Part shown: positions 16,379 to 23,971 of the stretch, in pieces
Layout: the number at the start of each line of letters is the position of its first letter
Position numbering within the stretch: the first letter of the stretch is position 1
Assembly (NCBI GenBank): GCA_016789745.1
Contig: JAEUQF010000266.1
Location: 1-34,867 of the forward strand
Source of the DNA: Bryobacterales bacterium
GTDB lineage: Bacteria > Acidobacteriota > Terriglobia > Bryobacterales > Bryobacteraceae
DNA: 34,867 nt
Direction of reading: 5' to 3'
Notes under the pieces: generated by a model
Told to the model about the DNA's origin: nothing
The model's database searches: none
Seen by the model: only the letters and a program-made list of their open reading frames with translations
Program-made: the position numbers and the translations under genes

Positions 16379-17788
16379 ATGGCGAAGGCAAGTTCCGGGA
16401 ATCTGGCTGGGCAGAGCACGGCGGCCGTGCGAACACCCGGCTATGCCGAAATCGAAAGCCTGAAGCTTTCCGCGCTGTTCAATCTGCATCTGTCCTTGTT
16501 TTCCGGCGTCTTTCGCCCGATTGCGGCATTGGATCAAACGCATGCGGAGTTCGCGGACGCGGACCAGCTTCGCTATGCCCTTCCGGGGCTCCCGCCCATG
16601 GTGATGTTGAAGACGGCGCGCGCCGTCAAAGCCGTGTTCACCGCGCCTGCCTATTCGTTTGGCACGGCGTCGGAGGTAGGCGCGTCCTTGCTCGGGACAG
16701 AGACGTTTTTCGCCATTGATGGACCAAAGCACCACCAGCACCGCAGACTGATTCTGCCGCATTTTCATGGCAAGCATCTGCATGACTACGGAGCGGTCAT
16801 CGCGGCCATCACGCGTGAGGCCATGGCCGAATGGACGCCGGGACGGCCGTTTCCCATCCACGCCGGCTGCCAGGAAATCACGCTACGGTCGATGCTGCGG
16901 ATCCTGCTGGGATACAGCGCCCAAGACCGATTTGCGCAACTGGAGTCCTCCTTCCGCGCCATACTGAACACGCCGCTGCTGGCAGCTTGCATCTTTTTCA
17001 AGCCATTACAGGTCGATGCCGGCCCCTGGAGTCCTTGGGGAAAGCTGCTACGGCTGAAGCACCAGGTTTCGCAACTGCTGCTAGCCGAGATCGAGGACCG
17101 GCGGCAACGGGACCAGTCCCAGGGCGATGTCTTGGGCTTGCTGCTGGCGGCGACGGATGAGCAAGGCCAGAGGCTTACTGCCGAGGAACTGCGCGATGAA
17201 CTGATGGCGCTGATGTTTGCGGCCAATGAAGCGACGGCGGCGGCGCTGGCGTGGTCGCTGTACTGGGTGCATCGCGATGCTGGAATCCGCGACCGGCTAC
17301 TTGGGGAACTAGCCGCTTTGGGGGGCAGCGAGGATCCCATGGAAATCGCGAAGCTGCCATACCTGTCCGCGGTGTGTAACGAAACGCTGCGCATTTCTCC
17401 TGTTACCTTGTTCGCCATACCTCGCGCGACCCGGGAGACCTTTCCGCTTGCGGGGTATGACATCGAGCCGGGCGTGCTGCTGGCCCCGTGTATCTATCTG
17501 GTGCATCGCGACCCGGCGGTCTATTCCGACCCGCAGGTATACCGGCCGGAGCGCTTTCTGGACCGCCAATACTCGGCCTATGAGTTCCTGCCATTTGGGG
17601 GGACCAACCGGCGTTGCGTTGGCGCGGCCCTGGCGTTATTCGAGATGAAGGTGGTGCTGGCGACGGTGTTGCGGGACCTGGAGATTTCGCTGATGGGCGG
17701 AGAGCGTACGCAACCGCAGCGGCATGGGATGACGTTCATTCCATCGGGTGGACTTCCGGTGATCGCGCGGATGCGGACCTCCGGATAG
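16379..17788 (+). CDS. cytochrome P450
   Basis: Heme-thiolate monooxygenase of 469 residues. The heme-binding loop FGGTNRRCVGA places the thiolate ligand at Cys413. The ExxR motif is ETLR at 335-338, and the I-helix has MFAANEATAAALAW in place of the AGxxT consensus. There is no N-terminal membrane anchor, so it should be soluble; redox partners are not encoded next to it. It begins 6 nt after the methyltransferase and ends 47 nt before the D-aminoacylase. CYP110/CYP120-like bacterial P450s have this length and motif form, but I cannot assign a subfamily. The substrate is unknown. Confidence 0.93.
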   Translation: MAKASSGNLAGQSTAAVRTPGYAEIESLKLSALFNLHLSLFSGVFRPIAALDQTHAEFADADQLRYALPGLPPMVMLKTARAVKAVFTAPAYSFGTASEVGASLLGTETFFAIDGPKHHQHRRLILPHFHGKHLHDYGAVIAAITREAMAEWTPGRPFPIHAGCQEITLRSMLRILLGYSAQDRFAQLESSFRAILNTPLLAACIFFKPLQVDAGPWSPWGKLLRLKHQVSQLLLAEIEDRRQRDQSQGDVLGLLLAATDEQGQRLTAEELRDELMALMFAANEATAAALAWSLYWVHRDAGIRDRLLGELAALGGSEDPMEIAKLPYLSAVCNETLRISPVTLFAIPRATRETFPLAGYDIEPGVLLAPCIYLVHRDPAVYSDPQVYRPERFLDRQYSAYEFLPFGGTNRRCVGAALALFEMKVVLATVLRDLEISLMGGERTQPQRHGMTFIPSGGLPVIARMRTSG

Positions 17789-17835
17789 CCAGCGGCTGCC
17801 TGCGTCGAGAGGAATCGGTCCTATATGCTCTATAC

Positions 17836-19497
17836 ATGCAAGGGCAAGTGACTGGGCTTCTGCTGCTGAGCGTGGCGATGGCGGCGGCACAACCATACGA
17901 TGTGCTGATCCGCGGCGGGCGCGTGTTGGACGGCACGGGGAATCCGGCGTTCTATGCCGATGTTGCCCTGCGTGACGGCAAGATCGCAGCGGTGGGCAAC
18001 CTGCGCGGGGCGTCGGCCACAAGGGTGATCGAAGCCAAAGGCAAGTATGTGGCACCGGGCTTTATCGACATGCACTCGCATGCCGAAGGCGGGCTGCTGT
18101 CGAAGGACGCACGTCGGCGAGCGGCGCCGAACCTGGTGACGCAGGGCATCACGACGGTGCTGGTGAATCCGGACGGCTCATCGCCTTGGCCGCTGTCGGC
18201 CCAGCGGGCAAGCTATGAGCAGCAGGGGATCGGGCCGAACGCGGCTTTAATGATCGGACACGGCACGGTGCGGCGGCAGGTGATGAAGGACGATCACAAT
18301 CGTCCGGCGACGGCGGCCGAGATTGCGGCGATGCGGGCGCTGGTGAAGCAGGGCATGGAGGACAAGGCGTTCGGCATGTCGGCCGGGCTGGAGTATGTGC
18401 CGGGCATCTGGAGCACCACCGAGGAGATCATCGAATTGGTGAAGGAGATTGCGCCCTATGGCGGGGTGTACAGCGTGCACCAGCGGAGTGAATCGACGGA
18501 CCCGCGTTGGTTCCGGCCGAGTTTCGACAAGCCGGGGCAGCCGACGATGATGGACGCGGTGGAAGAGACGATTCGGATCGGCGAGGAGACGGGGGCGACG
18601 GTGGTGTGGTCGCATGCCAAGGCGATGGGGGCGGGGTTCTGGGGATCGAGCAAGACGGCCATCCGGCTGATCAATCGGGCGCGGGCGAAGGGCATCGACA
18701 TCTGGACGGACCAGTATCCGTATAACTCGACGGGCGGCGATGGAGCGACGGTGCTGGTGCCGGCATGGGCGATTGGAGACGATGCGTATTCGGGGGCGCG
18801 TGGGCGTGGCAAGAAGGCGGACTATGCGGTGGCGCTACGCAAGACGATGGAGGATGGCGAGAAGGCCGCGAAGGTGCGGGTGGACATCACGCATGAGATG
18901 GCGCGTCGCGGTGGGGCGGAGAATGTGCGGGTGATGGATCATCCGGATAAGACCTTCGTCGGAAAGACGGTGGAGCAGTTGGCGAACGCGCGCGGCATCA
19001 CGCCGGTGCAGATGGCGCTGGAACTGCAGTACGAAGGCTATCGCGACCGGCCGGGCGGGGCTCGGCTGCGCGGCTTTTCGGTGTGGGAAGAAGATGCCGA
19101 GGCGATCATGGCGCAGCGGTGGAATGCCACATCGACGGATGCGGGCGTGGCGCTGCCGGAGGATGGGCCGGATACGCATGTGCGCTATTACGGGTCGTAC
19201 CCGCGCAAGTTGCAGCATTATGCGCTGGGCAAAGGAGTGGTGACAATTGAGGATGCGATCCGGTCTTCGACTTCCCTGCCCGCGCAGATTTTGAAGATGC
19301 GGGATCGCGGGCTGTTGCGGGAGGGGATGGCGGCCGATGTGGTGGTGTTCGATCCGGCTCGGGTCGCGGATAAATCGACGTTTGCCGATCCGCATCATTA
19401 TGCGGAGGGGATTGAGTATGTGCTGGTAAATGCCAAGCCGGTGGTGGATGACGGGAAGTTGACAGGCGCGCTGCCGGGTCGGGTGTTGACGCGGTAA
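17836..19497 (+). CDS. secreted D-aminoacylase / N-acyl-D-amino-acid deacylase family amidohydrolase
   Basis: Zinc amidohydrolase of 553 residues that removes N-acyl groups from D-amino acids, or a close relative. The ATG at 17836 gives MQGQVTGLLLLSVAMAAAQ, a signal peptide; an in-frame start at 17614 would lie inside the P450 gene and is rejected. Motifs: the N-terminal composite domain start YDVLIRGGRVLDGTGNP, metal ligands His80 and His82 in DMHSHAEGG, VYSVHQRSES, VVWSHAKAMG, and the C-terminal GMAADVVVFDPARVAD typical of the family. The 3' part (from 19152) is duplicated 1099 bp downstream. Two hairpins directly follow the stop. Confidence 0.92.
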   Translation: MQGQVTGLLLLSVAMAAAQPYDVLIRGGRVLDGTGNPAFYADVALRDGKIAAVGNLRGASATRVIEAKGKYVAPGFIDMHSHAEGGLLSKDARRRAAPNLVTQGITTVLVNPDGSSPWPLSAQRASYEQQGIGPNAALMIGHGTVRRQVMKDDHNRPATAAEIAAMRALVKQGMEDKAFGMSAGLEYVPGIWSTTEEIIELVKEIAPYGGVYSVHQRSESTDPRWFRPSFDKPGQPTMMDAVEETIRIGEETGATVVWSHAKAMGAGFWGSSKTAIRLINRARAKGIDIWTDQYPYNSTGGDGATVLVPAWAIGDDAYSGARGRGKKADYAVALRKTMEDGEKAAKVRVDITHEMARRGGAENVRVMDHPDKTFVGKTVEQLANARGITPVQMALELQYEGYRDRPGGARLRGFSVWEEDAEAIMAQRWNATSTDAGVALPEDGPDTHVRYYGSYPRKLQHYALGKGVVTIEDAIRSSTSLPAQILKMRDRGLLREGMAADVVVFDPARVADKSTFADPHHYAEGIEYVLVNAKPVVDDGKLTGALPGRVLTR

Positions 19498-19544
19498 GCA
19501 AGCGGGGCCAGGAGGCCCCGCGCAGACCTGGAGGTCTGCCCCAC
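19152..19544 (+). repeat. 393-bp direct repeat, copy 1 (aminoacylase 3' end plus hairpins)
   Basis: Aligns without gaps to 20251-20643 (constant offset 1099). By hand I count about 37 differences, roughly 91% identity. Most lie at third codon positions, and the last 48 bp after the stop are identical. Confidence 0.93.
19502..19539 (+). terminator. two contiguous perfect hairpins after the aminoacylase, copy 1
   Basis: Hairpin 1: 8-bp stem 19502-19509 with 19514-19521, loop AGGA. Hairpin 2: 8-bp stem 19522-19529 with 19532-19539, loop GG. They abut and are followed by CCCAC with no T-run. They may terminate transcription or be a REP-like twin palindrome; an identical copy is at 20601-20638. 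Confidence 0.6.
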
Positions 19545-19572
19545 AGGCAGGGTTGCCAACAGGATTGCCAAG

Positions 19573-19623
19573 ATGAGACAGGCGATGACATGGATGGCGG
19601 TGCTCTGCGGAGTGCTGTCGACG
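19573..19623 (+). pseudogene. 5' remnant (signal peptide) of an esterase-like gene
   Basis: The ATG at 19573 encodes MRQAMTWMAVLCGVLST, clearly a signal peptide. Aligned with the start of the esterase gene at 21745 (MKQVMTLMAALCGVLPA), 44 of 51 bases are identical, and the 12-14 bases before each ATG are also similar. The frame then runs 19 more codons into unrelated sequence and stops at 19680. I read it as the surviving beginning of a second esterase copy. It could instead be a recruited leader of a short secreted peptide. Confidence 0.6.
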
Positions 19624-19691
19624 GCGGGTGCCGGTAACGGTGTCAAAGTCGGGCGAAGTCCAGTCCCGCCAGCAAAATGACTGAGGACAAT

Positions 19692-20198
19692 ATGGGGCGT
19701 CAGATCCAGATCTATTTTAGTCCCGAGGACGTTCGTATGTTTGAGAATGCCGCCAAAGAACAGCTTGGTGGTGTTGTTCTGGCTCATCGGCAACCAGCGA
19801 GCCAGGCAGAGTCGATTCGTTCGACCGTTAGTAAGAATGCTGATGGGGTCTGGAGCTTCGGCTACCTTGTACGAGCGCAGGATCTCGGCGGAGTCGTACT
19901 CCGCCACATTCCTGCCCAAGGCTACTGGGTGGTTGACGAAACCCGGTCACCCGTTGTGGAGTTGGATGGTGGTTTCGATGATGGGACGATTTTGAGAAGA
20001 GGACGCTTGTATTTTCAGAAGGGGTTCTATGGTGAGAATGGGCAATGGATTGACAAGCCCCAGATTTTCTTGGAGTGGGCAGAAGAGATCCTGAAGCTTG
20101 CCAAGAAGCTATCTCGGCGAGATCAGAAGCTCGAAGCCTATGTTGGCCCGTCAGCAGTACAGAAACAGAGTTCTGGCTGCGTCCTCGTCGCTTCGTAG
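19692..20198 (+). CDS. hypothetical protein, orphan gene inside the rearranged segment
   Basis: A 168-residue product starts MGRQIQIYFSPEDVRMFE. TGAGGA lies 4 nt before ATG 19692, so I prefer it to ATG 19677, which has no ribosome site. No signal peptide or membrane segment is present. The first two thirds look like a beta-rich domain (GVWSFGYLVRA, GYWVVDETRSPVVELDGG, GRLYFQKGFY). The end is a charged helix (FLEWAEEILKLAKKLSRR) followed by YVGPSAV. One 60-base line here (19741-19800) has 53% GC against 63% for a line of the neighbouring aminoacylase (18661-18720). It lies between an esterase-start remnant and an aminoacylase-end remnant. I do not recognise the family; small defence or immunity-type proteins in islands look similar, but nothing in the sequence proves this. 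Confidence 0.65.
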   Translation: MGRQIQIYFSPEDVRMFENAAKEQLGGVVLAHRQPASQAESIRSTVSKNADGVWSFGYLVRAQDLGGVVLRHIPAQGYWVVDETRSPVVELDGGFDDGTILRRGRLYFQKGFYGENGQWIDKPQIFLEWAEEILKLAKKLSRRDQKLEAYVGPSAVQKQSSGCVLVAS

Positions 20199-20250
20199 CC
20201 CGGATCGTGGGATCGGGACAGCGGTCGCCGTGTGCGGAGAAAGATTAAGT

Positions 20251-20596
20251 GCTGCCCGCGGACGGGCCGGATACGCATGTGCGGTTCTACGGGTCGTACC
20301 CGCGCAAGTTGCAGCCTTATGCGCTGGGCAAGGGTGTAGTGACGATTGAGGACGCGATCCGGTCGTCGACTTCGCTGCCCGCGCAGATCTTGAAGATGCG
20401 GGATCGGGGGTTGCTGCGGGAGGGGATGGCGGCCGATGTGGTGGTGTTCGATCCGGCGCGGGTAGCGGATAAGTCGACGTTTGCGGATCCGCACCATTAT
20501 GCGGAGGGGATCGACTATGTGCTGGTGAATGGGAAGGCGGTAGTGGATGGCGGGAAGTTGACGGGCGCCTTGCCGGGGCGTGTGCTGACGCGGTAA
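20251..20596 (+). pseudogene. truncated second D-aminoacylase gene (3' end only)
   Basis: This is the C-terminal 115 codons or so of a paralogue of the gene at 17836, in an intact frame ending GRVLTR and the same TAA context. Differences from copy 1 are mostly synonymous (the proteins differ at only about eight or nine of 110 positions). Both copies were therefore under protein-level selection before this one lost its first four fifths. No signal peptide, metal-binding HxH or start region remains, so it cannot be an active amidohydrolase. A small product from an internal start is possible but not supported by a ribosome site. Confidence 0.9.
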
Positions 20597-20600
20597 GCAA

Positions 20601-20638
20601 GCGGGGCCAGGAGGCCCCGCGCAGACCTGGAGGTCTGC
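20601..20638. terminator. two contiguous perfect hairpins, copy 2
   Basis: Identical to 19502-19539. Here it lies between the aminoacylase remnant (+) and a convergent gene (-), where a symmetrical double hairpin could stop transcription from both sides. Confidence 0.6.
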
Positions 20639-20645
20639 CCCACCG

Positions 20646-21632
20646 TTAACTGGCGAGTTCGTAGGGTTCCGGGGTGAGACGGATCATGCTGGCGCGATAG
20701 GTGCCGAATTCATAGTAGAGGCTGCCTTCGTACCCGGCTCCGACCGGCAGGTCGATCACAGTGACCTTCAGATCGGTGGATTCGTCATAGGCGTAGGATT
20801 TCCAGATGGACTTCACCGCGGTGGCGAGTCCGGCAAGGAGTTCCTTGTCGTCGATATGCCGGCGGGCGCGGGCGGCGGACACCAGTTTGCGCAGGTTGGG
20901 CACGTGTTTGATGGGCTTGGCGAGGGCAAGCCAGCGGGCGCCAGCCGCGGCTTGAAGGTCGATGTCGCCATCGGGGGCATAGCGAACGTCTTCCGGGTGA
21001 TAGAGCCCGTTGATGAAGACCAGCACCGTACTGACCGAGGCTCCAAAGCCGGTGCCGGCGCGCTGCATGTAGCTGGAGAACAGGAAGCGGCAGTTGACGT
21101 CTTCGGTATTCACCATGTAGGCCTGCACGGTGTGCTGGCCTTGCACGATGCCCATGCCGCCGACCTGGAATCCGGCGCCGAACCACGTCAGGCTGCGCCG
21201 GAACAGCGGCTTCGGCGGGGGTGGCGGGGCGGCGGGACGCTTGACGACCGGCACGGGAATCGGATCGGGACGGCGGTTGAGGTTGTGACGCGTATAGATG
21301 ACACCGGGATTCGAGTGCCAGAACGAGAGGTTCTTGTTGCCGTCGTTGGAGTGGCGGCAGCCCACGAAGTGATAGAGAAACCAGTTGACCTCACGCGGGT
21401 CGCGGGTATGGAAGTTGTAGGCGATGAGGTCCCATGGACTAGCCCAAGCGTCGGCACCGGCTACCGACCGCCAGTTATGCATGTTGCTGCCGCCGGCCAT
21501 AAAGCGATAAGCGCCGGAGGGGCCAGTCCAGCGGGAGTCGCTGTCGACGAGCGAACGCCAGTGTGCGGGCTCGCGCATGATGGCATAGCGGTGACAGGGG
21601 GCCGACGGGCCGCAGAGAGAGCAGGATGACAT
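20646..21632 (-). CDS. hypothetical two-domain protein with a proline-rich linker
   Basis: A 328-residue product that I do not recognise. It starts MSSCSLCGPSAPCHRYAI, with CxxC plus a third Cys and a His within 15 residues, a possible metal or iron-sulfur site; there is no signal peptide. Domain 1 (about residues 20-120) is rich in Trp, His and Asn (YRFMAGGSNMHNWRSV, WDLIAYNFHTRDPREVNWF). A linker follows (PIPVPVVKRPAAPPPPPKP). Domain 2 (about 145-328) has GFGASVSTVLVFINGLYHPEDV and ends in a beta-rich part. The gene is convergent with the aminoacylase remnant, and its start is 109 nt from the divergent esterase start. Its arrangement suggests a dedicated role, but no function can be inferred. 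Confidence 0.7.
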   Translation of the reverse strand: MSSCSLCGPSAPCHRYAIMREPAHWRSLVDSDSRWTGPSGAYRFMAGGSNMHNWRSVAGADAWASPWDLIAYNFHTRDPREVNWFLYHFVGCRHSNDGNKNLSFWHSNPGVIYTRHNLNRRPDPIPVPVVKRPAAPPPPPKPLFRRSLTWFGAGFQVGGMGIVQGQHTVQAYMVNTEDVNCRFLFSSYMQRAGTGFGASVSTVLVFINGLYHPEDVRYAPDGDIDLQAAAGARWLALAKPIKHVPNLRKLVSAARARRHIDDKELLAGLATAVKSIWKSYAYDESTDLKVTVIDLPVGAGYEGSLYYEFGTYRASMIRLTPEPYELAS

Positions 21633-21741
21633 AGGGTTTCGCGTGTCCTCACCAGGGATAGGGCGAACCGGGCCACAAACCTGTCACCGGAATGCACATT
21701 TCAACAGAGCAGGCGAGGCGCATATGATAGGGAGGATTTCC

Positions 21742-22839
21742 ATGATGAAACAGGTGATGACATTGATGGCGGCGCTCTGCGGTGTGCTGCCGGCGCAGGG
21801 GCCGCAGCAGGGCCCGGTAGTGGTGTCGCCGGAGGTGCACGCCGACCGGCGGGTGACGTTCCGGATCCTGGCACCGAAGGCGGGCGAGGCGGCGCTGTTT
21901 GGGGATTGGATGAAGGTGGGCACGACGGTGCCGATGGCGAAGGGCGCGGGCGGGGTGTGGAGTGTGACGGTGGGGCCGCTGGAGCCGAGCATCTACATTT
22001 ATCACTTGGTGGTGGATGGCGTGACGATGGCGGACCCGGTGAATCCGCGGGTGAAACTGCGGGCACGCACGTCGGCGAGTCTGTTGGAGTTGAAGGGCGA
22101 GCCGCCGACGATCTGGGATGCCCGGGATGTGCCGCACGGGTCGGTGGAGATCAACTGGGCGAAGTCGAAGGTGCTGGGCGGAGAGACGCGGTCGTTCTGG
22201 GTATACACGCCGCCGGGGTATGAGAAGTCGGGCGGGCAGCGGTATCCGGTGCTGTATCTGTTCCACGGGTCGAATGACACCGCCGGCGGATGGGTGTTGG
22301 CGGGGCAGGCGAACTACATTCTGGACAACCTACTGGCGGAGAAGAAGGCGGTGCCGATGATTGTGGTGATGCCGTTCGGCCACGCGGTGCCCTTCGGATC
22401 GCCGCGCGAGGTGCAGGCGAAGAACACGGCGCTGTATGAGGAGTATGTCCTGGGCGAGGTGCTGCCGTTCGTGGAGGCGAAGTACCGCGTGAAGAAGGAC
22501 CGGGCGTCGCGGGCAATTGCGGGGTTGTCGATGGGCGGTGGGCAGACGATGGCGATCGCGTTCCGGCATCCGGAGATGTTCAGTGACGTGGGCGCGTTCA
22601 GTGCGGCGATCGGGCCGGATGCGATGGAGCGCGTGCCGGCAGTGGCGAAGAATCCGTTCCGGACGTTGTGGTTTGCGTGTGGGAAGGACGATGGGCTGAT
22701 CAAGCGGTCAGAGGAGTTGGATGCGCTGTTGAAGAAGGCCGGGGTGGCGCATACGTATAAGGCGACCGAAGGGGCGCACACGTACACGGTTTGGCGGAAG
22801 TATCTGGCGGAGTTTGCGCCGCTGCTGTTCCGGAACTAG
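21742..22839 (+). CDS. secreted esterase with N-terminal glycan-binding-like (E-set) domain
   Basis: Product of 365 residues with a signal peptide (MMKQVMTLMAALCGVLPAQ). The start is fixed by GGGAGG ending 6 nt before ATG 21742. Residues about 30-115 form an isoamylase-N/CBM48-like E-set domain (VTFRILAPKAGEAALFGDW, IYIYHLVVDG). The rest is an esterase D / feruloyl-esterase type alpha/beta hydrolase. The nucleophile is Ser263 in GLSMGGG, the acid is likely in CGKDDG, and the His is in EGAHTYTVW. The family hydrolyses esters on plant or bacterial polysaccharides. The sialidase-like gene follows within 22 nt, so they are probably co-transcribed. Its first 51 bases are related to the remnant at 19573. 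Confidence 0.9.
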   Translation: MMKQVMTLMAALCGVLPAQGPQQGPVVVSPEVHADRRVTFRILAPKAGEAALFGDWMKVGTTVPMAKGAGGVWSVTVGPLEPSIYIYHLVVDGVTMADPVNPRVKLRARTSASLLELKGEPPTIWDARDVPHGSVEINWAKSKVLGGETRSFWVYTPPGYEKSGGQRYPVLYLFHGSNDTAGGWVLAGQANYILDNLLAEKKAVPMIVVMPFGHAVPFGSPREVQAKNTALYEEYVLGEVLPFVEAKYRVKKDRASRAIAGLSMGGGQTMAIAFRHPEMFSDVGAFSAAIGPDAMERVPAVAKNPFRTLWFACGKDDGLIKRSEELDALLKKAGVAHTYKATEGAHTYTVWRKYLAEFAPLLFRN

Positions 22840-22861
22840 ACAATGGGATTACGATAGCGGA

Positions 22862-23971
22862 GTGCGATCCTTTCTGATTTCTTCGGCGATGTTGGTAATG
22901 GCGGCGGCGACGGCGGTGGCGCAGAAGCCCCCTTCGGTGGTGGAGCACGTGATTGTGCACAAGGAGGCTGGACGCTACGGCGGCTGGCCGGCGAATCACG
23001 GCGTCTGGTCCTGGGGCAGTGAGATCCTGGTGGGATTCGAGCTTGGCCACTTCAAGGACAACCCGACGGGGCACGATATCGACTATTCGAAGCCCGCCGA
23101 GCACGTGTTGGCGCGGAGTACGGATGGCGGCAAGACGTGGAAGCTGGAGCGGCCGGAAGGGTTGCGTCCGCCGCCGGGCGCGCGGATCGCGAATGTTCCG
23201 GCGGACATGCAGGGCCGGGCACCCGTGGATTGTCCGGGTGGGCTGGACTTCACGGCGCCCGGCTTTGTAGCAACGTTCCGGATGACCAGCATTCACGATG
23301 GCGAATCGCGGTATCACTATTCGACGGACAAGGGCCGGACATGGCAGGGGCCATGCAAGCTGCCGAACTTCGGGCAGCCGGGGATTGCGGCGCGCACGGA
23401 CTACATCGTGAACGGCAAGCACGAGATGATCGCTTTTCTGACGGCGGCGAAGTCGAACCGGAAAGAAGGGCGCGTGATTGCGGTGCGGACACAGGATGGC
23501 GGAGCGAGTTGGCACATGCTGAGCTACATCGGCCCGGAGCCGGACGATTTCGCGATCATGCCGTCATCGGTGCGCGTGGGGCCGGGCGACATTGTGACGG
23601 CGATCCGGCGGCGGCAGTGGATTGATGTGTACCGGTCAACGGATAACGGCGAATCGTGGCGGTTCGTGAACCAGGCGGTGAATGCGACCGGGGGCAATCC
23701 GCCGAGCATGGTGCGGTTGGCGGACGGGCGGCTGGTGGTGACGTATGGCTACCGGTTGGCGCCGCAGGGAATTCGGGCGCGCATTAGTAAGAACAACGGG
23801 CTGACGTGGGGGCCGGAGATCGTACTGCGGCAGGATGGCGGCGGGAGCGATCTGGGGTATCCGCGGACGGTGGTGCGCCCGGATGGGAAACTGGTGACGG
23901 CATATTACTTCAACGAGTCGGCGGATAAGGAGCGGTTCATCGCGGCGACGATCTGGGATCCGGGGGAGTGA
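22862..23971 (+). CDS. secreted BNR/Asp-box (sialidase-like) beta-propeller protein
   Basis: Product of 369 residues starting at GTG 22862 with a signal peptide (MRSFLISSAMLVMAAATAVA). Five Asp-box motifs of the form SxDxGxTW are visible: 86-93, 154-161, 210-217, 259-266 and 309-316. This is the pattern of a six-bladed exo-alpha-sialidase-type propeller. An arginine triad of true sialidases is not obvious by eye (RMTS, RTD and RTVVR are candidates), so the activity may be sialidase or another glycosidase or lyase. It lies 22 nt after the esterase, and its stop overlaps the GTG of the HNH gene. Confidence 0.85.
   Translation: MRSFLISSAMLVMAAATAVAQKPPSVVEHVIVHKEAGRYGGWPANHGVWSWGSEILVGFELGHFKDNPTGHDIDYSKPAEHVLARSTDGGKTWKLERPEGLRPPPGARIANVPADMQGRAPVDCPGGLDFTAPGFVATFRMTSIHDGESRYHYSTDKGRTWQGPCKLPNFGQPGIAARTDYIVNGKHEMIAFLTAAKSNRKEGRVIAVRTQDGGASWHMLSYIGPEPDDFAIMPSSVRVGPGDIVTAIRRRQWIDVYRSTDNGESWRFVNQAVNATGGNPPSMVRLADGRLVVTYGYRLAPQGIRARISKNNGLTWGPEIVLRQDGGGSDLGYPRTVVRPDGKLVTAYYFNESADKERFIAATIWDPGE

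Larger units (their letters stand above)
20251..20643 (+). repeat. 393-bp direct repeat, copy 2
   Basis: Second copy of 19152-19544. Homology begins abruptly at GCTGCC (20251); the bases before it are unrelated to the first copy. It ends at 20643, three bases before the convergent gene's stop. Confidence 0.93.

Noticed and set aside
17614..17835. Upstream start for the D-aminoacylase
   Set aside because: It lies inside the P450 gene; the ATG at 17836 begins a signal peptide.
19545..20250. Complete IS element or MITE carrying the orphan gene
   Set aside because: I found no terminal inverted repeats, target-site duplication or transposase at either junction.
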